A DNA stretch of 25,849 bases from Verrucomicrobiota bacterium (GTDB lineage Bacteria > Verrucomicrobiota > Verrucomicrobiia > Opitutales > Opitutaceae): the NCBI GenBank assembly GCA_023433275.1, contig JAEZDN010000115.1, positions 1-25,849 of the forward strand. Reading direction: 5' to 3'. Position numbers and translations under genes: made by a program. How positions within the stretch are numbered: the stretch's first letter is position 1; every line of letters begins with the position of its first letter. Below are positions 19,945 to 25,849 of this stretch, in pieces. The notes under the pieces are model-generated. The model saw nothing but the letters and a program-made list of their open reading frames with translations, had not been told where the DNA came from and did no database searches.

Positions 19945-21300
19945 TCAACCACCGGCTTTCGCACGCATTTCACGCCAGCGCGCGAGCCGTTCGGCGATCT
20001 TCGCCTCCCACCCGGCGCCCTTCGGCGTGTAGAGCGTGAGCGGCTTTTCCAAGTGCGCCTGCCCGGTGATGTTCTCGGGATAATCATGCGCGTAACGGTA
20101 ACCCTTGCCATGCCCGGCGCGCTTGCTCGCCTGCCCGCCCTTGTCCCGCAACGGCATGGGCACCGGCTGCACCGGCTGCTCCTTCAGCACCCGGTGCGCC
20201 TCGCCGAGCGCGAGCGTCGCCGAGTTGCTCTTGGGCGCGGTGGCGATGTAAAGCGTCGCATGCGCAAGCGTGAGCTCCGCCTCGGGCAGGCCGATGAAAT
20301 CGCACGCATGGTGCGCGGCCACCGTGAGCGGCAGGGCCTGCGGATCGGCGAGCCCCACGTCCTCGCTGGCCAGGATCACCAGCCGCCGCGCAATGAACCG
20401 CGGGTCCTCCCCACCGGCGAGCATCTTGGCCAGCCAGTACATCGCCGCGTCCGGGTCGCTGCCGCGGCAGCTTTTGATATAGGCTGAAATCGTGTCGTAG
20501 TGCTCATCCTCGTCCGCGTCGTACCGGATGCGACGCTCGCGCGCAAAGAGCTCCAGCTCCTTTTCCCCGATCTCCGCCTGCTCGGGCAGGCTCAGCGCGA
20601 TGACTTCCAGCGCGTTCAACGCGCGGCGCAGGTCGCCGTCGCACAACACCGCCAGGTCGCTCAGCACCTTGTCCGCCGCGCCATGCCCGCGCCGCCCCAA
20701 CCCGCGCTCCGCGTCCTGCAAGGCCTGGCGCAACACCGCCGCCACGTCCTCGGTGGCGAGCGGTTCCAGCCGGAAAAGATGGCTGCGACTGAGCAGCGGT
20801 GGGTTCACATAGAATCCCGGGTTGTGCGTAGTCGCCCCGATCAGCCGCACGTTCCCTTCCTCGACGTCCGGCAGGAGCAGGTCCTGCTGGGATTTGTTGA
20901 ACCGGTGGAGTTCGTCGATGAACAGGATCGTGGCCGCCTCCGGTTGGCGCCGCGCTGCCGCGAGGATCTCCCGCAACTCGGCCACGTTCGACATGACCGC
21001 ATTCACGCGCACGAACCGGCTGCCGGTCTCATGGGCGATGACCTCCGCCAGGCTCGTCTTGCCGCAACCCGGCGGCCCATAAAAGAGCAGGCTGCCGAAC
21101 CGGTTGCTCTCGATCAGGCGCGGCAACAGGTTTCCTGCCCCGACAATGTGCCGCTGCCCCACGATCTCCGCGAGTCGCCGGGGACGCATCCGCGCCGCCA
21201 AGGGCTGCGCGGCGGCCGGCTTGGCCGGGTTGCGACCAACCGCCCGCGGCGCGTCGTCGCCAAAGAGCGAACCCGTGTCTTCTGTTGTGCGCGCGGCCAT
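19945..21300 (-). CDS. rarA: Replication-associated recombination protein A (RarA/MgsA, AAA+ ATPase)
   Basis: This clamp-loader-like AAA+ ATPase acts at stalled replication forks. The start ATG at 21300 gives 451 aa, close to family length. Walker A is GPPGCGKTS (75-83) and Walker B ILFIDELHRFNKSQQD (125-140), with LIGATTHNPGFYVNPPLLSRSHLF (sensor 1 and Arg-finger region) following. The tetramerisation part includes HYDTISAYIKSCRGSDPDAAMYWLAKMLAGGEDPRFIARRL and SEDVGLADP. The C-terminus has GYRYAHDYPENITGQ. A longer frame upstream would overlap the divergent comEC gene. No ribosome binding site is visible. Confidence 0.95.
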   Translation of the reverse strand: MAARTTEDTGSLFGDDAPRAVGRNPAKPAAAQPLAARMRPRRLAEIVGQRHIVGAGNLLPRLIESNRFGSLLFYGPPGCGKTSLAEVIAHETGSRFVRVNAVMSNVAELREILAAARRQPEAATILFIDELHRFNKSQQDLLLPDVEEGNVRLIGATTHNPGFYVNPPLLSRSHLFRLEPLATEDVAAVLRQALQDAERGLGRRGHGAADKVLSDLAVLCDGDLRRALNALEVIALSLPEQAEIGEKELELFARERRIRYDADEDEHYDTISAYIKSCRGSDPDAAMYWLAKMLAGGEDPRFIARRLVILASEDVGLADPQALPLTVAAHHACDFIGLPEAELTLAHATLYIATAPKSNSATLALGEAHRVLKEQPVQPVPMPLRDKGGQASKRAGHGKGYRYAHDYPENITGQAHLEKPLTLYTPKGAGWEAKIAERLARWREMRAKAGG

Positions 21301-21405
21301 GGTCCCACTGTGCGTCGCACCGGGGAAGAAACAAGTTTGAAGGCGGCGCCCAATCGGTTTGGCTGGCTCCGCTGATTCGACCCGGGCCGGGGCGCAGTTC
21401 CCCCG
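21301..21405. promoter_or_regulatory. Divergent intergenic region rarA / comEC
   Basis: This 105-bp gap separates two divergently transcribed genes, so it should contain a promoter for each. I could not identify convincing -35/-10 pairs. It includes a GC-rich palindromic stretch (CCCGGGCCGGGG, around 21379). Confidence 0.3.
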
Positions 21406-23046
21406 ATGCCATCGCCCGCCCTGACCGTCCGCGCTCCTCTCCTGTGGCTGCTGCTGCCCTTGATGGCCGGCCTGTCGGCCGCGAAGGCCTGGCCGGTGCC
21501 GGCGTTCGGTCTCGCTCCCCTGCTGGCCGGCGCGGCGATCGCCGCCTCCGTCGCGCTCGGGGCCTTGTGCCTTCACCGCCCGCAGCTGGGCATGACCGCC
21601 CTCGTGCTCGCCGGCGGCCTCGCCGGTTTCGCGCTCCTGCACCTCCGACAACCCGCGCTCCATCACTGGGAGACCCGCGCGCCGCGGGAGGTGGCGCTGT
21701 CATTCAAGGTCACCGACACGTTTCGCGCCTCACCGGGTGCCCGCAGCCTCTCCGGCCTGGGCATTGTCACCGCCGTCGGCGAACACGACGAAGCATTGGT
21801 GGGACAACTCATTTATTTTTCGGCCATTTCCCGCGTCAGCGTCACGCCGCGGCGCTCCGCCATCTATCTCGCGCGCGGTGTGCTCGAGCCGCTGCCCCGC
21901 GACACCGCCGATGGCTTCACGGATTATCTGGCCAACCTGGGCGTCCGCCACCGGTTCATTCGCGTCCAGCTGACCCAGGAAACCTCGCCGCCCAGCTGGA
22001 TCGAAGGGTGCCTTGACCGCACGCGCGATCGATTCGAGACGATTCTCTGGCACGGGCTGGAGGCGCATCCCGGGACCGCTTCGCTCTACGTCGCCATGCT
22101 GCTCGGCGAAAAGGCCGCCCTGAACCCGGAGCAGGAGGCCGCCTTCATGCGCAGCGGCACCTTCCACGTCTTTTCCGTGAGCGGCCTGCACGTCGGCGTG
22201 ATCGCACTGGCCGTCGCGATGCTCCTGCGCGCCATCCGTTTTTCCCCGAGGGCGGCCGCGGTCGTGACGCTCGTCGTCCTCTGGTCCTACGTCCAGATCA
22301 CGGGCACCGACACCCCGGCCGTGCGCGCATACATCATGATCGCATTCCTCCTTTCCTCGAATGTGTTCCGCCTGCCCGGCAACGCCCTCGCCGCGCTGGC
22401 GGCATCGGCATTGGTGGCTCTCCTGCATGACCCCCTGCAACTCTTCAGCACCGGGTTCCAAATGTCGTATTCGGTCGTCGCCGCGCTCATCCTCATGGGC
22501 GGGCCCCTCGCCGATCGGTGGCTCGTCCACTGGCAGCCCTTCGCCCTGCGGCCGCGGCCTGAATGGCGGTGGTGGCACGACGCGCTCCAATGGTTCGGAC
22601 GCAAGGGCATCACCGCACTCGCCGGATGCTGGGCGGCGTTCCTGGCCAGCACGCCGTCCAGCATCGGCTACTTCGACGTTTTCTCTCCCGGATCACTGCT
22701 GGCCAATTTGGTCATCCTGCCGCTGACCACCTTTGCGATCATCGCCGGCTTTCTCTCGCTCGTAACCGGCATCGTCGGACTGCTCTCCCTCAGTGCGCTG
22801 TTCAATTCAGCCGCCGCCTTGATCATCATCGCCACGGACTGGCTGGTACAGGCGGAGACCGCACTGCCCGGCGCCTACTTTCCCGCCACGTTCCGCGCGG
22901 CGTGGCTCGCTCCCGCGGGCATGGCCCTCCTGACCGCCGTTTTCCTGGCCGGCGCGGCCGGCCGTTGGAAGTCGCGCTACGGCGGGTTCTGGCCGCCCGT
23001 GATCCTGCTGGCCCTGCTGCTGGCTTGCGGGGTCACCTACACATAA
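21406..23046 (+). CDS. comEC: ComEC/Rec2-type DNA-uptake channel protein lacking the metallo-beta-lactamase domain
   Basis: This polytopic inner membrane protein of 546 aa is predicted to form the channel that passes single-stranded DNA during transformation. The N-terminus has three hydrophobic segments (LLWLLLPLMAGLSAA, LAPLLAGAAIAASVALGALCL, MTALVLAGGLAGFALL), followed by an OB-like DUF4131 region (about 90-190). The competence core starts with SLYVAMLLGEKAALNPEQEAAFMRSGTFHVFSVSGLHVGVIAL, and the SGLHVG motif is diagnostic. The LFSTGFQMSYSVVAALIL and LASTPSSIGYFDVFSPGSLLANLVILPLTTFAI segments follow. It ends in a membrane helix; the C-terminal beta-lactamase-like nuclease domain of full-length ComEC (about 750-800 aa) is absent. 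No Shine-Dalgarno is seen. Confidence 0.9.
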   Translation: MPSPALTVRAPLLWLLLPLMAGLSAAKAWPVPAFGLAPLLAGAAIAASVALGALCLHRPQLGMTALVLAGGLAGFALLHLRQPALHHWETRAPREVALSFKVTDTFRASPGARSLSGLGIVTAVGEHDEALVGQLIYFSAISRVSVTPRRSAIYLARGVLEPLPRDTADGFTDYLANLGVRHRFIRVQLTQETSPPSWIEGCLDRTRDRFETILWHGLEAHPGTASLYVAMLLGEKAALNPEQEAAFMRSGTFHVFSVSGLHVGVIALAVAMLLRAIRFSPRAAAVVTLVVLWSYVQITGTDTPAVRAYIMIAFLLSSNVFRLPGNALAALAASALVALLHDPLQLFSTGFQMSYSVVAALILMGGPLADRWLVHWQPFALRPRPEWRWWHDALQWFGRKGITALAGCWAAFLASTPSSIGYFDVFSPGSLLANLVILPLTTFAIIAGFLSLVTGIVGLLSLSALFNSAAALIIIATDWLVQAETALPGAYFPATFRAAWLAPAGMALLTAVFLAGAAGRWKSRYGGFWPPVILLALLLACGVTYT

Positions 23047-23130
23047 GGCGCCAACCCCCGGCCCGGGCCCGGCCGCATCTCCCGTTCGTGCGGAACCGTT
23101 TCCTTTCCCGGCGGCTCTATCCCCTGCCAG

Positions 23131-23799
23131 GTGATCCCCCCGTCCCCACAGTTTGTCGCCTCCACGGTTTCCCCGGAGGCCAGTAACACCCTGGGCTGCC
23201 CGTGGTGCGGGCAATTGCATGCCCGCATCCCCCTCAAGCCCGGCGACTCGGGCAAATGCGTGCGCTGCGATGCCCTCCTCGCCACCGGCCGGGCCTCGAG
23301 CTGGCACGCAACCCTCGCCTGGGTGATCACCGGACTCGTCCTGTGGGTTCCCGCCAATGCGCTCCCCATTGTCGCGCTCTCCCAGTTCGGCATCGCCGAC
23401 GAAAGCCTGCTCGTCACCGGGGCCCTCGGGCTCTGGCAACACGACATGCCGTGGGCCGCCCTCCTCGTCGGGATGTGCGGCATCGTCGCCCCCCTTTTCC
23501 TGCTCCTCGCGCTCACGGCCCTGCTGGTGCCGATCGCCCTCAACCGCGCCTCCACCCGCGCCCGCTTTCTGGTCCGCTGGCTCCGCCTGCTCGAGCTGTG
23601 GTCGATCCCCGAGGTTTACCTCCTCGCGGTGCTCGTGGCGTTCATCAAGCTTGGCGACGTCGTGCGCGCCACTCCGGGCCCGGGCCTGTGGTGCCATGCC
23701 GTGATGGCTCTCGCCCTCTTCATCGCGTGGCGCCGCTTCGATGTCGATGCCGCCGCCGACGCGCTGAACACGCAACCGCAACGACACCCCATCACGTGA
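23131..23799 (+). CDS. PqiA-like inner membrane protein, first half (zinc-ribbon plus PqiA domain)
   Basis: This 222-aa protein starts at GTG. The N-terminal zinc ribbon uses C23, C26 (CPWCG) and C43, C46 (CVRC). Four hydrophobic segments follow: LAWVITGLVLWVPANALPIVAL, LLVGMCGIVAPLFLLLALTALLVPI, the LLELWSIPEVYLLAVLVAFIKLGDV stretch, and LWCHAVMALALFIAWRRF. The 'VPANALPI' phrase and 'LELWSIPEVYLLAVLVAFIKL' are typical of PqiA, the inner membrane partner of MCE-domain lipid carriers. In E. coli one PqiA chain has two such halves; here each half has its own gene. The stop overlaps the next start by 4 nt (GTGA). Confidence 0.85.
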   Translation: MIPPSPQFVASTVSPEASNTLGCPWCGQLHARIPLKPGDSGKCVRCDALLATGRASSWHATLAWVITGLVLWVPANALPIVALSQFGIADESLLVTGALGLWQHDMPWAALLVGMCGIVAPLFLLLALTALLVPIALNRASTRARFLVRWLRLLELWSIPEVYLLAVLVAFIKLGDVVRATPGPGLWCHAVMALALFIAWRRFDVDAAADALNTQPQRHPIT

Positions 23800-24413
23800 G
23801 TCCCGCCGACCTTCAGTGTCCCGCCTGTACCCTCACCGTTCCCCGCTCCACGGCAGCGACCTGCCCGCGTTGCGGCGCCACGATGCATCACCGGCAACCT
23901 CATGCCCTCGCACGCAGCGCCGCCTTCGCGTCGGCCGGCCTCATCATGCTCGTCCCGGCCAACGTGCTGCCGGTCGTCAGCACCAACCTCATGGGCCAGG
24001 CCCGCACCGACACCATCTGGTCGAGCGTCGTCGCCCTCCAGGCGGACGGCCTGTGGGGCATCGCCCTCATCGTCTTCGTCGCCAGCATGGTCGTGCCCGT
24101 CTTCAAGCTGGTCGGCCTCGGCCTGCTGCTGCACGCGGCCCGGGGCCCCGCCAGCCCGCGCCGTCGCGGCCTCACCCGCCTCTACGCGTTCGTGAAATTC
24201 ATCGGACGCTGGTCCATGCTCGACGTCTTCCTCGTCGCCTTCCTCACCGGCGCCGTGCAGTTCGGCGTGTTCGCCACCGTGCGTCCCGAGCCGGGCGTCA
24301 TCGCCTTCGCCGCCGCCGTCGTGCTGACGGTCCTCGCCACCGAATCCTTCGATTCCCGCCTCCTGTGGGATGACAACCCTCCGCCCGCGCCCGCCCGCGC
24401 GCCGTCATCATGA
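23796..24413 (+). CDS. PqiA-like inner membrane protein, second half
   Basis: This 205-aa protein starts at GTG at 23796, overlapping the preceding stop. It repeats the layout of its neighbour: zinc ribbon C8, C11 (CPAC) and C23, C26 (CPRC), then ASAGLIMLVPANVLPVVSTNLMGQ, WGIALIVFVASMVVPVFKLVGLGLLLHAA, FIGRWSMLDVFLVAFLTGAVQFG and VIAFAAAVVLTVLATESFDSRLLWD. The last phrase is characteristic of the C-terminal half of PqiA. It most likely pairs with the first half to reconstitute a PqiA unit that hands lipids to the MCE protein encoded next. The stop overlaps the MCE gene start by 4 nt (ATGA). Confidence 0.87.
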   Translation: MSPADLQCPACTLTVPRSTAATCPRCGATMHHRQPHALARSAAFASAGLIMLVPANVLPVVSTNLMGQARTDTIWSSVVALQADGLWGIALIVFVASMVVPVFKLVGLGLLLHAARGPASPRRRGLTRLYAFVKFIGRWSMLDVFLVAFLTGAVQFGVFATVRPEPGVIAFAAAVVLTVLATESFDSRLLWDDNPPPAPARAPSS

Positions 24414-25321
24414 ACCAGCCCCCCTCCCCCGTCGTCGTGCGCCGTCGCCGCACCCTGCCGCTCATCTGGATCGTCCCGCTCATCGCCCTGGTCGTCGGCG
24501 GGTGGCTCATCACCCGGCATTCGCCGGACCGCGGTCCCGAGATCATGATCCGTTTCCACAACGGCGCGGGCATCGAGGCGGGCCGCACCATGCTGGAACA
24601 CAAGGGCGTCGCCGTCGGCACCGTCGAGAGCGTCGCCCTCGACGACAAGCTCGACATCGTGCTCGTCAAGGTCCGCCTGGCCAAACACGCCGCCAGCCTC
24701 GCCCGCGCTGATTCGGAATTCTGGCTCGTGCGGCCCGAGATCGGCTTTTCGGGGATCAAGGGTCTCGACACGCTCTTCACGGGCACGCGCCTGAAGGTGC
24801 GCCCGGGCCACTCAAGCCAGCCCGCCACGGAGTTCACGGCACTGCGGCGCGCCCCGCTGCTCGAAACCTCCGCCCGCGGCCGTTCCTATGTCCTTCGCGC
24901 CGATCGCCTCGGTGCCCTGACCTCCGGTGCTCCGGTGTTCTTCCGGGAAATCAAGGTCGGTTTTGTCGAGGCCCACCGGCTCACGCCCGACGCCGACGGC
25001 GTGCTCGTCCGCATCCGCGTTCGCACCCCTTACGATCAGCTCATCCGGCCCGACACCCGCTTCTGGAACTCCGGCGGCGTCTCGGTCAAGGTCGGCCTCC
25101 TCGGCGCGGAAATCCGCAGCAACTCCCTCGAGTCACTCATCAGCGGTGGCGTCGCTTTTGCCACGCCCGATTCCACCGAGGTCGCGCCGGCGCCCGAAGG
25201 CACCGAGTTCCCGCTCGCCGACGAGGTCGACAAGGACTGGCTCAAGTGGAAGCCGAAGATCCCGATCGAAGAGGACATGGATGGTTGGGAAACCAATCCC
25301 GAACCCGAACCGACGCGCTGA
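24410..25321 (+). CDS. PqiB-like MCE-domain protein with two MCE domains
   Basis: This 303-aa protein has one N-terminal membrane anchor (LPLIWIVPLIALVVGGWLI, about 16-34) and a periplasmic body. MCE domain 1 covers about 44-132 (EIMIRFHNGAGIEAGRTMLEHKGVAVGTVESVALDD … GLDTLFTGTRLKVRPG). MCE domain 2 covers about 157-255 (SYVLRADRLGALTSGAPVFFREIKVGFVEAHRL … LLGAEIRSNSLESLISGGVAFATP). E. coli PqiB has three MCE domains plus a long coiled-coil needle, so this is a short form. MCE proteins form hexameric rings that move lipids between the membranes. The C-terminus is acidic and Pro-rich. It is coupled to the split pqiA genes; no pqiC lipoprotein gene follows. Confidence 0.9.
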   Translation: MNQPPSPVVVRRRRTLPLIWIVPLIALVVGGWLITRHSPDRGPEIMIRFHNGAGIEAGRTMLEHKGVAVGTVESVALDDKLDIVLVKVRLAKHAASLARADSEFWLVRPEIGFSGIKGLDTLFTGTRLKVRPGHSSQPATEFTALRRAPLLETSARGRSYVLRADRLGALTSGAPVFFREIKVGFVEAHRLTPDADGVLVRIRVRTPYDQLIRPDTRFWNSGGVSVKVGLLGAEIRSNSLESLISGGVAFATPDSTEVAPAPEGTEFPLADEVDKDWLKWKPKIPIEEDMDGWETNPEPEPTR

Positions 25322-25347
25322 GCCGCGCGGGGGACACGATCCGCACG

Positions 25348-25605
25348 CTAACGCGGCTCGGTCTGCGCCTCGAGCTTTTCCAAAAACGCGAGCGCTTCTC
25401 CCCGGCCCTCGCCGCACATCGCCGCTTCCGGCCGCAAACCAACGCAGAACGCAGGCCGCTCGGGCCGGCCGAACAGCGCACAGCGCAAATCAGGCATCAG
25501 CTGCACGCACGGAATCCCCGCCGGCTTGCCGTGCGGCATGCCCGGAATCGGGGAGGTGATTGAGGGCGCAATGCAACACGCGCCACAGAACGGACGACAA
25601 TCCAT
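25348..25605 (-). CDS. YkgJ-family cysteine-cluster protein
   Basis: This 85-aa cytoplasmic protein has eight cysteines: C3, C7, C10, C11 (MDCRPFCGACC), C33, C42, C54 and C64. The segment APSITSPIPGMPHGKPAGIPCVQL is the hallmark of the small YkgJ/UPF0153-type family, annotated as Fe-S or zinc binding. The metal and function are not established. The ATG at 25605 is chosen because it leads straight into the cysteine motif; a GTG six codons upstream is also possible. It converges on the MCE gene with a 26-bp gap that contains no obvious terminator. Confidence 0.85.
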   Translation of the reverse strand: MDCRPFCGACCIAPSITSPIPGMPHGKPAGIPCVQLMPDLRCALFGRPERPAFCVGLRPEAAMCGEGRGEALAFLEKLEAQTEPR

Positions 25606-25766
25606 CGCTCCATCCGTAACCACGAATCACCGCGATGCCACGGGTTTTTGCGCGCCGAGCCATTTCCGAAATCCTGCGCCGCCACTTCAGGCCAATGCAT
25701 CCCGCGGATGAACCGCCGACTGAGCCAAAAGCTGAGGTGGTCCGAGCAAGCATTTTTTTGCGGATT
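25606..25766. other. Intergenic region at right end
   Basis: These 161 bp lie between two minus-strand genes. They include 'ttcatccgcggg' (around 25706, read on the minus strand), echoing the nusB-ftsY repeat, and 'gtaaccacgaatcaccgcg' at its left edge. An A-rich run lies just after the upstream stop, without a hairpin. No gene is supported. Confidence 0.35.
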
Positions 25767-25849
25767 TTAGGCGGCGGTCAGCGGGGCAGATCTGCGTTTG
25801 GCGAGGACGGCAAGATAGCGGGCGTCATCGTAGGGGACGTTGTCCTTCC
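25767..25849 (-). CDS. C-terminal fragment of an unidentified protein
   Basis: A minus-strand frame enters from the right edge and stops at TAA (25769-25767). The visible tail is 26 residues: KDNVPYDDARYLAVLAKRR followed by SAPLTAA. Codon use is ordinary. Too little is visible for a family assignment. A mobile-element protein is conceivable given nearby repeat-like sequence, but nothing here proves it. Confidence 0.4.
   Translation of the reverse strand, partial: KDNVPYDDARYLAVLAKRRSAPLTAA

Noticed and set aside
18688..20487. 599-codon plus-strand open frame
   Set aside because: It spans three genes on the other strand (ribBA, the secreted protein, rarA) and shows only low-complexity shadow translation.

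Overview
The window is GC-rich, gene-dense bacterial chromosome. Gene content (LpxA, ComEC, PqiA/PqiB-type MCE proteins, two TonB-dependent receptors) indicates a diderm with LPS and an outer membrane. I infer a Verrucomicrobiota/Opitutaceae-like organism. The grounds are an IF-3 with an Arg/Asn/Ser-rich N-terminal extension, weak or missing Shine-Dalgarno sequences at most genes, and dispersed repeats of the 'cgtcatcctgagc…gaaggatcc' type. The lineage call is an inference, not a proof.

Region 1 (1-5902, minus strand) is mostly housekeeping. aroB is followed, after a gap, by a run that reads leftwards: an unrecognised 212-aa protein, lpxA (4-nt overlap), pdxA, an A-type Fe-S carrier (erpA/iscA-like), infC, a periplasmic N-acetylmuramoyl-L-alanine amidase starting at TTG with a strong ribosome binding site, and the signal peptide of a further secreted protein cut by the window edge. 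infC is not followed by rpmI/rplT.

Region 2 (5903-14505, plus strand) is an iron-acquisition island. Two near-identical TGAGA-N5-TCTCA palindromes exactly 30 bp apart precede a CirA/FepA-like TonB-dependent receptor. Then come a Fiu-type siderophore receptor, a PiuC/YbiX Fe(II)/2-oxoglutarate hydroxylase, a Dps mini-ferritin and a clear intrinsic terminator. A third related palindrome sits 6 nt before a second, translationally coupled set: an unknown 146-aa protein, an unknown helical/TPR-like 301-aa protein and a PepSY-type membrane protein. The layout suggests uptake, iron release or reduction, and storage under a Fur-like regulator.

Region 3 (14506-16261) is largely non-coding. It holds a dense cluster of inverted and direct repeats, one small secreted S26-like protein with a SipW/ER-type Ser-His pair, and a gene-free stretch with four stem-loops.

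Region 4 (16262-21300, minus strand) reads rarA, a small secreted protein of unknown function, ribBA, ribH, nusB, ftsY. The GTP cyclohydrolase II half of RibBA has lost all its zinc cysteines. Region 5 (21406-25321, plus strand) carries a ComEC without its metallo-beta-lactamase domain. It is followed by a three-gene overlapping PqiA-PqiA-PqiB set, in which PqiA is split into two genes and PqiB has two MCE domains. The right end holds a convergent YkgJ-type cysteine-cluster protein and the last 26 codons of an unidentified minus-strand gene.
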